DNA of 64,000 bases from Clostridium felsineum DSM 794 (GTDB lineage: Bacteria; Bacillota; Clostridia; Clostridiales; Clostridiaceae). The stretch spans positions 4,402,001-4,466,000 of the forward strand of contig NZ_CP096980.1 in the NCBI RefSeq assembly GCF_002006355.2. The letters are read 5' to 3'. A model generated the notes under the pieces. The model ran no database searches, was not told the origin of the DNA, and saw only the letters and a program-made list of their open reading frames with translations. Position 1 is the stretch's first letter, and each line of letters opens with the position of its first letter. The position numbers were made by a program, and so were the translations under genes. This document shows positions 35,615-44,824 of this stretch, in pieces.

Positions 35615-37138
35615 TTAAATATCTAAATCTATTCCTTTTATGCTGTTTACTACTTCCCCTTTAGATATCATTTCTGTTACCTTATCAAGTTCACTATACA
35701 TTACTATATCCTTATCTATAAATTCAACATTCTTTCTAACTGCATTATAAGCTTTTGAAGTTCCCTCTCCAAGCTTAAAGCCTTCTCTAAAGTCAACCGC
35801 CTGACATGCAGCCATAAGCTCTGTTGCTAGTACTCTCTTAGCATTTTCAAGTATTTGTCTTGCTTTTCTAGCTGCTATTGTTCCCATACTTACATGGTCT
35901 TCCTGATTAGCTGAAGAAGGTATTGAATCTACACTTGCTGGATGTGCAAGAACTTTATTCTCTGAAACTAAAGCAGCTGCTGCATATTGAGTTATCATAA
36001 AGCCAGAGTTAAGACCGCCTTCTTTAGTTAAAAAAGCTGGAAGTCCATTGCTAAGCTGATTATTTACAAGTCTTTCAATTCTTCTCTCTGAAACATTAGC
36101 AATTTCCGATATAGCTATACCAAGAAAATCAAAGCTTAAAGCCATTGGCTGACCATGGAAGTTTCCTCCTGAAATAACATCTCCATTTTCCAATACTATA
36201 GGATTATCTGTAACAGAATTCATTTCTATTTTAACTTTTTCTTTTACATAGTTAATAGCGTCTTTGCTTGCCCCATGAATTTGAGGTATACATCTTAAAG
36301 TATAGGCATCTTGAACTCTAAGCTCTCCCTGTCTAGTTACAAAGCTGCTTCCCTCTATAAGCTTAAGTATATTTTTTGAAGTATCTCTTTGTCCCTTATG
36401 TGGCCTTACAACATTTAATCTATCATCAAAGGCATCTGTAATTCCTCTTAATGCTTCTATTGTAAGTGCTGCGGTTATATCGCTTACCTTTAAAAGTTCT
36501 AGAGCATCATATACTGTAAGTGCTCCTTCTGCTGTCATAACCTGTGTACCGTTGATTAGTGCAAGTCCCTCTTTAGCTACTAGTTCAACTAAGGGAATTC
36601 CAGCAAGCTCCATAGCCTTTTTACCATCCATTATTTCACCCTTATATTCAGCTTTTCCTTCACCTAGCATAGGTAAAACCATATGTGCAAGAGGCGCTAA
36701 ATCTCCAGAGGCTCCAAGTGATCCCTTTTCAGGTATTATTGGGTGTACACCTTTATTTAACATTTCAATAAGAGTTTTTAAGGTACTTAATCTTATTCCT
36801 GAAAATCCTTTTGAAAGAGCATTAGCCCTTAAAAGCATAATAGCTCTTACTGTATCTGTTTTAAATGCATCTCCAAAACCACAAGCATGCGAGATTATAA
36901 GATTTCTTTGAAGTGTTTTACAGTCTTCCTTTGATATGCTTACATTTGCAAATTTTCCAAAGCCTGTTGTTACTCCATATATAGTCTTCTCATTTTCCAC
37001 AATGTCGTCTATTATCTTTCTTGATTTTTGAACTTTTTTTGCAGATTCTTCATCTATTTCAACCTTGTAATTTTCTCTACAAATTAGTACTAAATCCTCC
37101 AAAGTAAGATCATTTCCATTAATATAAATAGTTTTCAT
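35615..37138 (-). CDS. hutH: histidine ammonia-lyase
   Basis: Converts L-histidine to urocanate and ammonia, the first step of histidine use. The protein has 507 residues, normal for HutH. The Ala-Ser-Gly triad that forms the MIO cofactor is in GSLGASGDLAPLAHM near residue 142. Tyr-containing YGVTTGFG near 55 and the later SANQEDHVSMG are also typical. ATG at 37138 follows GGGGAG. It lies downstream of hutP with a terminator between. No hutU, hutI or hutG gene is present nearby. Confidence 0.96.
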   Translation of the reverse strand: MKTIYINGNDLTLEDLVLICRENYKVEIDEESAKKVQKSRKIIDDIVENEKTIYGVTTGFGKFANVSISKEDCKTLQRNLIISHACGFGDAFKTDTVRAIMLLRANALSKGFSGIRLSTLKTLIEMLNKGVHPIIPEKGSLGASGDLAPLAHMVLPMLGEGKAEYKGEIMDGKKAMELAGIPLVELVAKEGLALINGTQVMTAEGALTVYDALELLKVSDITAALTIEALRGITDAFDDRLNVVRPHKGQRDTSKNILKLIEGSSFVTRQGELRVQDAYTLRCIPQIHGASKDAINYVKEKVKIEMNSVTDNPIVLENGDVISGGNFHGQPMALSFDFLGIAISEIANVSERRIERLVNNQLSNGLPAFLTKEGGLNSGFMITQYAAAALVSENKVLAHPASVDSIPSSANQEDHVSMGTIAARKARQILENAKRVLATELMAACQAVDFREGFKLGEGTSKAYNAVRKNVEFIDKDIVMYSELDKVTEMISKGEVVNSIKGIDLDI

Positions 37139-37171
37139 TACGCTTTCTCCCCTTCTTGTTTAATCAAAAAA

Positions 37172-37203
37172 GGGCAAGACTCACCAAAAGCGAATCTTGC
37201 CCT
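37172..37203 (-). terminator. attenuator terminator between hutP and hutH
   Basis: GGGCAAGA pairs with TCTTGCCC on the minus strand, followed by TTTTTTG. It lies upstream of hutH within the transcript starting at hutP, as in Bacillus where HutP prevents termination. NAG-type triplets (TTTTTAGAGG, AAAGAG, AATAGG) just before it could be HutP contacts. Confidence 0.85.
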
Positions 37204-37281
37204 CTAAAAAAACTCTTTAAATAAGCTTATGCCTATTTAATCTTTGAGCATTAAATCACATGATTTATTTATTAACTTTTA

Positions 37282-37761
37282 CTATACTGGATAAATTCCC
37301 AGTCCCATTACTTCGTGTTCATAACCTTTTACTGGAGCTCCCATATTTCCGTACAATACAATGGCTATCCACTGACCATCTTCATTATCTCTAGGTATTC
37401 TAGAACCTTTGACAATAGTAAATACAAGTCCTGCTGTACGCATAACATTTCCAAGTCCAGTCTGACCACGACAAATACCTTCATAGGCCTCTAAAACTGC
37501 ATGATAAAGTGAATGTTCTTCTCTATAAATATTTTTTATAAATTTTTCTCTTTTTGCTGCTGTCTCTATGGCCGCAAAAATCTTAGAAGAATCCATTGCT
37601 CCAACATGACCTTTAAACACCTTATACCCGTATGCTTCCGCCTTATCTCTAATTTCTTTCTCATCACTATCAGAAGCCATTGAGAGTAACATTGCTGTTT
37701 TTCCAATGCTTAAAGTATCAAACAACCCTTTCACTTCCTTATTTACAATCTTATTATTCAT
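37282..37761 (-). CDS. hutP: HutP, histidine-dependent RNA-binding antiterminator
   Basis: A 159-residue member of the HutP family, which binds RNA as a hexamer when L-histidine and Mg2+ are present and blocks a terminator before hut genes. The sequence is a full-length match in pattern, including AMLLSMASDSDEKEIRDKA and the C-terminal RNA/His-binding stretch GNVMRTAGLVFTIVKG with HEVMGLGIYPV. It is directly upstream of the terminator and hutH. Confidence 0.93.
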   Translation of the reverse strand: MNNKIVNKEVKGLFDTLSIGKTAMLLSMASDSDEKEIRDKAEAYGYKVFKGHVGAMDSSKIFAAIETAAKREKFIKNIYREEHSLYHAVLEAYEGICRGQTGLGNVMRTAGLVFTIVKGSRIPRDNEDGQWIAIVLYGNMGAPVKGYEHEVMGLGIYPV

Positions 37762-38027
37762 TATAAATTAAGGTATTAAAAGTTACAAGTAAAATATATA
37801 AAACTATTATTAAATTCATGAAATTATAATTATATTAATAAATGGGTTCCATAAAATGAAAATTTATTTTTTATATACGTTTTTTATTTATTCATCACTC
37901 ATCTTAACAAAATCTCTATATTTTAGATGCTTATATAAGCTCACTAGCATTTATTCCCATATTGAACTTATTTTCCAAATATCAAAAGATCTAATTTTCA
38001 AATTATCTTCTTAATCATTATATTTAA
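37762..38027. other. AT-rich region between hutP and the LacI-family gene
   Basis: No gene was seen. It should contain the hutP promoter and the end of the lacI transcript; no convincing terminator or operator was identified. Confidence 0.4.
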
Positions 38028-39014
38028 TTAATACGCAACCGACTTTACACTAGATTCTCTTACTACAAGTCTTGGTTCTATTATTATATGCTTCTCTTGT
38101 ACATCTTTCTTTCCACATATATTATCAATCAATATTTCAACAGATTGTCTTCCAATTTCCTCAATAGGTTGAGCTACACTACTTAATGTTGGACTTACTT
38201 CTTTACTAATGAATGTATTATCAAATCCAACTAAGGCAATTTTCTCTGGTATTTCAACTTTCATTTCTTTTAATAAATGTAATACTACTAACGCTTCAAT
38301 ATCGTTATATGCAAAAATACCAATATCTTCATTCTTTAAATCACTTTCTAACAATTCCTTTAAATCAGTATTAACTGCTTTATCACTTACAGCAAAGAAA
38401 TCATTTTCCATTTTAAAACCAGAAGATTCTATTTCATCTTTAAATCCTCTACACTTTTCATCCTCTTCAGAGCCTACAAAAACAAATTTAGAATAACCCA
38501 TACTTATTAAATGTTTTGCTACATCTTTTGCAGACAAATAATGTGATATAGAAACACAATTAAAACCATCGATATTTTGGGTAATAACAACAATTGGTAT
38601 ATTTATATTTTTAAGACTTTTAAAGTAAGTATCCTTAGCATTGCTTGGAACTATTAAAATTCCATCAACATTATAGCTCTTCATTATACTTATATATTTT
38701 TTTTCCTTATCTAAATTCCAGTCTGTATTACACAATATAATGCTATAGCCGTATTTCGCAGCTTCACTCTCTACAGATTTTATTATATCTGAAAAAAACG
38801 GATTTGATATATCCGTTATTATCACTCCTATAAGCAACGATTTATTCTTAACAAGACTTTGAGCAATGATATTAGGTTTATAATCAAGTTTTCTAACCCA
38901 TTCCATAACTTTTCTTTTTATTTCAGGATTTACGGATACATTTCCACTTATTACTCTTGAAACTGTAGCCTGAGATACACCTGACTTTTTAGCTATATCT
39001 TTCATTGTAACCAT
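38028..39014 (-). CDS. LacI-family transcriptional repressor
   Basis: A 328-residue repressor. The N-terminal helix-turn-helix is MKDIAKKSGVSQATVSRVIS, followed by the hinge DYKPNIIAQSL and a periplasmic-binding-protein-like sensor domain (VDGILIVPSN, GFDNTFISKEVSPTLSSVAQP). ATG at 39014 has GGGGG 8 bases upstream. A perfect 14-bp palindrome lies just after its own promoter, and the same palindrome lies after the levR promoter, so it probably represses itself and levR. It closes the levan cluster, downstream of a HAD gene. The ligand is not known; fructose or a phosphorylated form is a guess. Confidence 0.92.
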   Translation of the reverse strand: MVTMKDIAKKSGVSQATVSRVISGNVSVNPEIKRKVMEWVRKLDYKPNIIAQSLVKNKSLLIGVIITDISNPFFSDIIKSVESEAAKYGYSIILCNTDWNLDKEKKYISIMKSYNVDGILIVPSNAKDTYFKSLKNINIPIVVITQNIDGFNCVSISHYLSAKDVAKHLISMGYSKFVFVGSEEDEKCRGFKDEIESSGFKMENDFFAVSDKAVNTDLKELLESDLKNEDIGIFAYNDIEALVVLHLLKEMKVEIPEKIALVGFDNTFISKEVSPTLSSVAQPIEEIGRQSVEILIDNICGKKDVQEKHIIIEPRLVVRESSVKSVAY

Positions 39015-39033
39015 TTGGGTTCCCCCTTAGCAT

Positions 39034-39047
39034 TGAATACGTATTCA
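39034..39047. promoter_or_regulatory. LacI-type operator TGAATACGTATTCA
   Basis: Perfect 14-bp palindrome in the 5' leader of the lacI gene, 14 bp downstream of the -10 box. The same 14 bp occurs at 48262-48275 with identical spacing from the levR promoter. Confidence 0.8.
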
Positions 39048-39061
39048 CAATTCATGATTTT

Positions 39062-39090
39062 ATTCTAGCATTGGCAATATTTTTTGTCAA
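39062..39090 (-). promoter_or_regulatory. sigma-A promoter of the lacI gene
   Basis: TTGACA and TAGAAT on the minus strand separated by exactly 17 bp, with the operator just downstream. Confidence 0.85.
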
Positions 39091-39134
39091 TAATATCCTA
39101 CCATTATTTCATGACCTTAAAAAGAGTAACTAGC

Positions 39135-39950
39135 TTAAACTAAAATATATTTTTTTATTGACTCTGCTACTCCATCTTCATCATTACACAATGTTATTTC
39201 ATCAGCACATTGTTTTACTTCGCTTGGAGCATTACCCATAGCAATTCCAATACCTGCAAATTCTATCATGCTAATATCATTATAGTTATCACCAATTGCA
39301 ATTATTTCTGATCTTTCTATACCAAACTTTCTAGATAAAATTTCAATAGCAGAAGTTTTCGATGCATTTTGTGGCATTATTTCCAAATAGGTTGGTTTTG
39401 AATTATATACGTTTAATTCATTAAAATGATGTTCACTGATTTTTGTATACAATAATTTTAGTTCATTTGGTTCTGCCATACATAAAATTTTGTTTGGTCC
39501 TGAATCTTTTTGCTTCCAAGCATGAAACAGATTATGAAAGTCTATTATGCTAGGTGAAATATTCGTTATTTCACTTTCCTGTTTAGCCCATTTATCCATT
39601 TTTTCTATATACCATTCGTCATTTCTATATAAACTTACGTGTATGCCTATTTCTTTAGCAAATTTAAATACTGCCTCTACATCTATAATAGGAATAGTTA
39701 CATTTGATATAATATTAGTTTTATCATCCATAACTAGAGCACCACTATAACAAATAATTGGCTGACTAACATTAAGTTCTTTAAGCAAAAATATTATTCC
39801 CTTTGGCATTCTAGCTGAAACTAATATTACTGGTATATTCTTTTCGTTTATGGCTATCCTAATTGCTTCTTTTGTATTCTGTGAAATTTTATGTTCTGAA
39901 TTTAACAATGTGCCATCAATGTCTAAACATATCATTTTAAATTTATTCAT
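39135..39950 (-). CDS. HAD-superfamily Cof-type sugar phosphatase
   Basis: A 271-residue HAD subfamily IIB (Cof/YidA-like) hydrolase: motif I LDIDGTLLNS, motif II VSARMP, motif III and IV AIGDNYNDISMIEFAGIGIAMGNA. These enzymes dephosphorylate sugar phosphates. The gene is downstream of the DeoR regulator by about 95 bp on the same strand, a common pairing. The particular sugar phosphate is unknown; fructose phosphates are the likely local substrates. Confidence 0.9.
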   Translation of the reverse strand: MNKFKMICLDIDGTLLNSEHKISQNTKEAIRIAINEKNIPVILVSARMPKGIIFLLKELNVSQPIICYSGALVMDDKTNIISNVTIPIIDVEAVFKFAKEIGIHVSLYRNDEWYIEKMDKWAKQESEITNISPSIIDFHNLFHAWKQKDSGPNKILCMAEPNELKLLYTKISEHHFNELNVYNSKPTYLEIMPQNASKTSAIEILSRKFGIERSEIIAIGDNYNDISMIEFAGIGIAMGNAPSEVKQCADEITLCNDEDGVAESIKKYILV

Positions 39951-40044
39951 TATTTACGTTTGATGGTTTTCTCTGCAAGTACAAACCATCAAACTTTTCA
40001 CCTCATTTCATAAATTTTTTATATTAACGGTTTATTATACAAAT

Positions 40045-40800
40045 TTAAATAGTAATTAAATCAATATCATATCTTTGTATAATATCAATATAAAAGTCAG
40101 GTGGAAGTCTATCCGTAATGATTGTATTAATTTGATCCCAATCTACTCCTTTATAATAAGCAGTTTTTCCATATTTTTGAAAATCAGCAAGAACAATTAT
40201 TTTATCAGATTGTCTCACCACTGCCTGTTTAATAAGTGCATCTTCATAATCTGCAAAATAAATTCCATCTTCAGTTATGGCAGCAGCACCTATAAACGCA
40301 GCATCAAAATGAATGTCTGTAATTGAATTTTTATAATCTAAATTATAAAAAAAACGATTTTCTTTATTCAAACATCCTCCTATAGAATACACAGTTACAT
40401 CTTTGTTTCCTGAAAGTATCTCTAAATTATCAAGTGAATGAGTAAATACTGTAACTTTCTTATTTAACTTCTTAGCAAGATGGCTAACAGTTGTGGAAAC
40501 ATCAAAAAAATAATGTTCATGTTCTTTTATAAACGTTAATGCCTTATCTGCAATCTCTTCTTTTTCTTGTGAATGTGATTCAAGTCTTTCTCTATAGGAT
40601 TGAATTGTATCAATAAATCCAGTAAGAGTAATCCCTCCATGAGTACGAACTGCAGTACCTTCTTCTACAAGTTTCACTATATCTCTTCGCGCTGTATCAC
40701 GCGATATGTTAAACATTTTACATATCTCATGAACAGATAAAGAGTGATTTGATTGATTTAAATATTCTAGTATTTTTAAAAGCCTTTCCTCTTGGTACAC
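40045..40800 (-). CDS. DeoR-family transcriptional repressor
   Basis: A 251-residue DeoR regulator. The N-terminal winged helix is HSLSVHEICKMFNISRDTARRDIVKL, then the EGTAVRTHGGI signature, and the sugar-phosphate-binding DeoRC domain (YFFDVSTTVSHLAKKL, AFIGAAAITEDGIYF). The start is GTG at 40800 with AGGGGTGG just before; a TTG six codons earlier would overlap that site. Two exact 19-bp repeats cover its own promoter, so autorepression is likely. Probable targets besides itself are the HAD phosphatase and possibly the PTS. Confidence 0.9.
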   Translation of the reverse strand: MYQEERLLKILEYLNQSNHSLSVHEICKMFNISRDTARRDIVKLVEEGTAVRTHGGITLTGFIDTIQSYRERLESHSQEKEEIADKALTFIKEHEHYFFDVSTTVSHLAKKLNKKVTVFTHSLDNLEILSGNKDVTVYSIGGCLNKENRFFYNLDYKNSITDIHFDAAFIGAAAITEDGIYFADYEDALIKQAVVRQSDKIIVLADFQKYGKTAYYKGVDWDQINTIITDRLPPDFYIDIIQRYDIDLITI

Positions 40801-40819
40801 TTTACCACCCCTCAAATTA

Positions 40820-40871
40820 ATTATAAGTATTTATAAGTAATTTGTCAATATGATAAGTATTTATAAGTAAT
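40820..40871 (-). promoter_or_regulatory. deoR promoter with two exact 19-bp operator repeats
   Basis: TTGACA (40848-40843) and TATAAT (40825-40820) are a perfect consensus pair with a 17-bp spacer on the minus strand. The sequence ATAAGTATTTATAAGTAAT occurs at 40823-40841, covering spacer and -10, and again at 40853-40871, upstream of -35. The period is exactly 30 bp, about three helical turns. Each copy itself contains two ATAAGTA units. Confidence 0.8.
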
Positions 40872-40875
40872 AAAG

Positions 40876-41976
40876 CTATATATAATCATTGGCTGCTTTT
40901 CCTAAGAGTTTCCCTATTTGTTCCTCTAATTGTGAATTTTCAAATAAAAGTCTACTTACTTCATTTATATTTTCTTCATTTCTACCTTTTTTCATTATTT
41001 TTAAGGATTTATTGTAATTTTCACTTGCTTCTTTAAACAATTCAGATGCTTTTTTTAAATTACTATTATTTTCAAAAAACTGTTCAAGAAATTTGGCATT
41101 ATCACTTCTTGAATATTTTAATGTTTCAAGTATCCATTCATTATTAAAAGTTTTTGTTTCTTTAATATATTCTGCAAACTCGCCTATTGCTTGTGCTCCT
41201 GTAGCCGTCTTATTTTTCTTTTCTCCAATAAGGCTGTTACCATTTCTTTTAATTACATCATTAATGTGTTCATTTTTTTCCACAACTGTAAATACACAAA
41301 AACCATATTTCCATGGCTTTTTAAATTTTTTATTCAATCTATTTGTAGCAGTAATAAGCTTTTCCATTTTAATGTATTTTTTTTCTTCATTTTGCTTTCC
41401 AATTGTTTCATAATAGAAAAATCCTTTTTTATCATAGCCTACAAAAAGTTCACTATGTGGATAAAAGCCTGCCTTATTCAAAAAACTACACATATCTAGT
41501 TGTACTAATACTGGATATCCTTTTGAAATGTAATATTTTACAGCATCTACAAATAACTTAACACTAAAAGTTGTATAATAATCCATCTTTAATCCTATAA
41601 ATGGAGCGGAAATTCTTAATCCTTCAATTGGTTCTGAAAATGGAATAAAATTTTTATTTACTAAATTAAAACTAGTTCCATAAGTGTATCCCATAAGAAA
41701 ATTAATATGTTCTATAGATAATTTTTCTTCTGGATAAACTACATCACTAATCATTTTTAAAGCTGAAGATTCCTGATATTGCTTGTCATTTGATACATTA
41801 GTTATACCCTTAATCATAAATTGTTCTGGATATTTTGAAATTTTACGAAATTTTATAATTTGGGGTTTATAAGCGTTTTCATAATACTTTTTTTGATAGA
41901 AATTAAAAATTTCAAAATAAGCAGATATACTTAGTACTATTACTACTACAACAATAATCATAATATTATTTATCAC
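40876..41976 (-). CDS. membrane-anchored BtrH/C39-like protein at the end of the PTS operon
   Basis: A 366-residue protein not recognised as a sugar-metabolism enzyme. An N-terminal membrane segment (residues 5-27) is followed by a domain at about 50-235 resembling BtrH_N/peptidase C39-like folds: INFLMGYTYGTSFNLV, GYPVLVQLDMC, and HSELFVGYDKKGFFYYE. The His and central Asp/Tyr features are present, but no Cys appears where such proteins carry it near the start of the domain (SSALKMI), so protease activity is doubtful. A helical C-terminal region with a DUF4872-like position follows. It is 88 bp after the IID gene, a gap holding a weak hairpin. Its role with a fructose PTS is unknown. Confidence 0.6.
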   Translation of the reverse strand: MINNIMIIVVVVIVLSISAYFEIFNFYQKKYYENAYKPQIIKFRKISKYPEQFMIKGITNVSNDKQYQESSALKMISDVVYPEEKLSIEHINFLMGYTYGTSFNLVNKNFIPFSEPIEGLRISAPFIGLKMDYYTTFSVKLFVDAVKYYISKGYPVLVQLDMCSFLNKAGFYPHSELFVGYDKKGFFYYETIGKQNEEKKYIKMEKLITATNRLNKKFKKPWKYGFCVFTVVEKNEHINDVIKRNGNSLIGEKKNKTATGAQAIGEFAEYIKETKTFNNEWILETLKYSRSDNAKFLEQFFENNSNLKKASELFKEASENYNKSLKIMKKGRNEENINEVSRLLFENSQLEEQIGKLLGKAANDYI

Positions 41977-42009
41977 AGCTTACATCTCCTATACCTAATA
42001 TATAAAGTT

Positions 42010-42038
42010 AAGGCTATCCCAAATTTAAGAGACAGCCC
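42010..42038 (-). terminator. weak terminator after the PTS IID gene
   Basis: GGCTGTC pairs with GATAGCC (one G-U pair) on the minus strand, followed by TTAACTTT, a poor T run. Read-through into the BtrH-like gene is expected. Confidence 0.5.
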
Positions 42039-42064
42039 TACTTATTTAAAAAATCATTTAAGAA

Positions 42065-42889
42065 TTATTTTAAGAATCCACATATATAACCAACTATACC
42101 TAAAGCGAACATTCCAAATATTATTACCATTGGATTAACTTTCTTCTTTAGTAGCTTCATGCAACCGAAAGTTATTAATAATGCAAGTAAGCCTGGAACG
42201 AATGAATCTAAAGTACTTTGAACAGTTGTAGTAATCATTTTACCAGTTTGGTCCTTATATTGTGCAATTACTAATGGAACATTAATACTAGTCCATTTGT
42301 TAACTAATACTCCCATTATAAACAATCCCACTATCGATGCACCTTCAGTTATTTTCTGTAGTGTATTTCCAGATGCTTCTGTTACCATTGATGTTCCTTT
42401 TTCATATCCTAATTTAAGTCCATACCATAATATCAATATTCTACAAATATTAAATGGTATAAAGAAAAGTAGTGGTCCCAAAATACTTCCACTAGCAGCA
42501 ATTGAGGCACCAAGTGCAGCAAACATCGGTCTTAATGTTCCCCAAAATATAGGGTCACCCACACCAGCAAGTGGTCCTATAAGTCCAATTTTCACACCAC
42601 TAATAGCTGCATCATCAATTTCTGCTCCATTAGCTTTTTGTTCTTCCATAGCAGCTGTAACACCCATAATAGGTGCAGCCATATATGGAGTAGTGTTAAA
42701 GAATTCCAAGTGCCTTTTTAATGCTGCTTTTTGATCTGCTTTATCCTTATAAAATCTCTTTATAGCTGGAATCATAGATACACAAAAACCCATACTTTGC
42801 ATTCTTTCAAAGTTATATGAACCTAATATAAACCATGAACGCCAAAACATACTTCTTAAATCGCCTTTAGTTAACTTATTCTCACTCAT
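42065..42889 (-). CDS. levG: PTS mannose/fructose-family IID component
   Basis: A 274-residue membrane component of a mannose-family PTS (ManZ/LevG-like). Seen features: LTKGDLRSMFWRSWFILGSYNFERMQSMGF, the GLIGPLAGVGDPIFWGTLRP motif near residue 115, and a C-terminal membrane segment. It follows IIC by 14 bp. Together IIC and IID form the sugar channel. Fructose is proposed because a levanase and LevR-like activator are linked. Confidence 0.92.
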   Translation of the reverse strand: MSENKLTKGDLRSMFWRSWFILGSYNFERMQSMGFCVSMIPAIKRFYKDKADQKAALKRHLEFFNTTPYMAAPIMGVTAAMEEQKANGAEIDDAAISGVKIGLIGPLAGVGDPIFWGTLRPMFAALGASIAASGSILGPLLFFIPFNICRILILWYGLKLGYEKGTSMVTEASGNTLQKITEGASIVGLFIMGVLVNKWTSINVPLVIAQYKDQTGKMITTTVQSTLDSFVPGLLALLITFGCMKLLKKKVNPMVIIFGMFALGIVGYICGFLK

Positions 42890-42903
42890 ATTATATCCTC
42901 CTT

Positions 42904-43671
42904 CTACAAATCATCTAATTCATCAGCTGCTTGAACTTTGGTGTATCTAGGATTCAATTGAATAAATAATAGTGCTGCGCATACACCAATTATACCGAAA
43001 CCAACAAGAGTAAATGTTGTAAATGCAGCAACTACAAAACCAATAAAGAAGAATGGCATTAAGTATTTTGCTTCCATCATATTAATTACCATAGCATAAC
43101 CAACACAAACTATCATTCCTCCAGCAATCTGTAATCCCCTTGTTACAGGTACAGGTATACTTGCCAACATTGAGTTAACTCCACTAGTACCAGCCACAGC
43201 TGCCACTAATGCCACTGGTATAGCTATACGAAGTCCTTGTAATATAAGTGCTCCAAAGTGAGCTATTTCTATCGCTCTAAAATTACCTTCTTCAGCATAT
43301 TTATCCGAAAGATGTTGGAAAAATACTGCTATAGTTCTAACAAATATGGTTAAAACCTGTCCAGCTGCTGCAATTGGAATTGCAACTGCTATACCTGATG
43401 CTATCGGTTGATGAGCTGTAATTACCAATATAGCTGCAACAACACTAGCAAGTGCACTATCTGGTCCCATTGCTGCTCCAACATTCATCCAACCTAGAGC
43501 TAAAAGTTCCAATTCACCACCTAAAATAATTCCTGTTTTTAAATCCCCTAGTACTAGTCCTATTAAAGTACATGCAATAAGTGGTCTGTGTGTTTGCATA
43601 CTGTCAAGTACACTTCCCATACCGGTTATCATAGCAACGACAATTACTAGAACAAATTGAATAGTTGACAT
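42904..43671 (-). CDS. levF: PTS mannose/fructose-family IIC component
   Basis: A 255-residue membrane protein of the ManY/LevF type. It has the GSVLDSMQTHRPLIACTLIGLVLGD start and several more membrane segments, ending RYTKVQAADELDDL. A gap of about 170 bp separates it from IIB upstream, long for this operon; it holds no gene but an extended inverted repeat (AAAAGATTTTTTAC near 43760 and GTAAAATATCTTTT near 43808) that could fold in the mRNA. Confidence 0.92.
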   Translation of the reverse strand: MSTIQFVLVIVVAMITGMGSVLDSMQTHRPLIACTLIGLVLGDLKTGIILGGELELLALGWMNVGAAMGPDSALASVVAAILVITAHQPIASGIAVAIPIAAAGQVLTIFVRTIAVFFQHLSDKYAEEGNFRAIEIAHFGALILQGLRIAIPVALVAAVAGTSGVNSMLASIPVPVTRGLQIAGGMIVCVGYAMVINMMEAKYLMPFFFIGFVVAAFTTFTLVGFGIIGVCAALLFIQLNPRYTKVQAADELDDL

Positions 43672-43841
43672 GTGTAATCCCCCTCTATAAAATATATTAT
43701 TTTTGTTCTCCTAACTTCAAAACCTTTACATTTTTATAAAATCACTTAAGTTATATTACAAAAGATTTTTTACATATACAAAATTCATTTGAATCTTGCA
43801 TATTGTAAAATATCTTTTATAAGCAAACTTTCATTAGTAGA

Positions 43842-44324
43842 TTATAAATCTTTTATTTTACTCATTACGTCAACTTTTGAATCACTGGCAATTTTTCTTA
43901 GTTCAAGTTCTATTCCAAGTTCATGCATCTTTTTTAAGGCTGCAACATCTTCTGGTCCAAGAGATACTGCGCTGCTAATTTGAGTTCTTCCTTGTTTATA
44001 GCACATTCCTCCAAGATTAATAGATTTTATATCCATACCGCCTTCAACTAGTCTTAAAGCATCTACTGGGTTTGTACATAATATTAATGCTTTAAAAGAA
44101 TCGTATTTAGGATTTTTATAAACCTCAAGTGCTTTAGCAATAGGCAAAACATAGGCCTTTACTCCTGGAGGTGCTACCTGTAAAAGCAATGTTTTTCTTA
44201 ACGTATCTTTAGCTACATCATCACTACAAACTAATATCTTATTACATTTTGTTTCTTTTACCCAAATACTTGCAACTTGACCATGAATCAATCTATCATC
44301 GATTCTTACAAAATTAATATTCAT
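43842..44324 (-). CDS. levE: PTS mannose/fructose-family IIB component
   Basis: A 160-residue cytoplasmic phosphocarrier of the ManX-B/LevE type. The phosphorylated His is His14 in VRIDDRLIHGQVASIWV, exactly as in the family. It takes phosphate from the IIA protein encoded 25 bp upstream and passes it to sugar at IIC/IID. Confidence 0.93.
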   Translation of the reverse strand: MNINFVRIDDRLIHGQVASIWVKETKCNKILVCSDDVAKDTLRKTLLLQVAPPGVKAYVLPIAKALEVYKNPKYDSFKALILCTNPVDALRLVEGGMDIKSINLGGMCYKQGRTQISSAVSLGPEDVAALKKMHELGIELELRKIASDSKVDVMSKIKDL

Positions 44325-44349
44325 TTATAATTCCTCCATTTAACTTTTA

Positions 44350-44778
44350 TTATAGTATTTCATTTTCTTCTTGTTGTGAAAAAACTTCTTTAAATGATTT
44401 TATTCCTTCATTTCCTGCTTTTTTACTTATACTCACTAGTTCTTCAACGTTCGAAAAATTTCTAGCTCCATATACCTCAAGTAACATTGGTAAATTAATA
44501 CCAGTAACAATATCCATATTTTTGTTTTCTTCTTCTGTTACTATTCTACTTGCTGCATTAAATGGGCTACCTCCAAATAAATCTACTAGAAAAAGTACTC
44601 CATCTTTACAATCTAATTTTTCTAATTCTGTTTTATATTTTTCTACAAGATCATCAGGTCCCTCACCTGGATGAAAAGTAACTGATGAGACATTTTCTTG
44701 TTTTCCAAATATCATTTCAGATGATTTTAATATTTGTTCTGAAAAATCTCCATGAGTTCCAATAATAATAGCTACCAT
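44350..44778 (-). CDS. levD: PTS mannose/fructose-family IIA component
   Basis: First gene of the PTS operon. A 142-residue cytoplasmic IIA of the ManX/LevD type, with phospho-His at residue 9 (AIIIGTHGDFSEQIL) and the VLFLVDLFGGSPFNAA motif. The start at 44778 follows GGAGGTGAG. It lies about 50 bp downstream of a sigma-54 promoter with LevR-type upstream sites. Confidence 0.93.
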   Translation of the reverse strand: MVAIIIGTHGDFSEQILKSSEMIFGKQENVSSVTFHPGEGPDDLVEKYKTELEKLDCKDGVLFLVDLFGGSPFNAASRIVTEEENKNMDIVTGINLPMLLEVYGARNFSNVEELVSISKKAGNEGIKSFKEVFSQQEENEIL

Positions 44779-44824
44779 AATCTCACCTCCAATTTATAAC
44801 ACCATGTTGCCTATACATATATAC

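Noticed and set aside
43672..43841. Possible missing small PTS gene between IIB and IIC
   Set aside because: No open frame with a ribosome site; only an extended inverted repeat.
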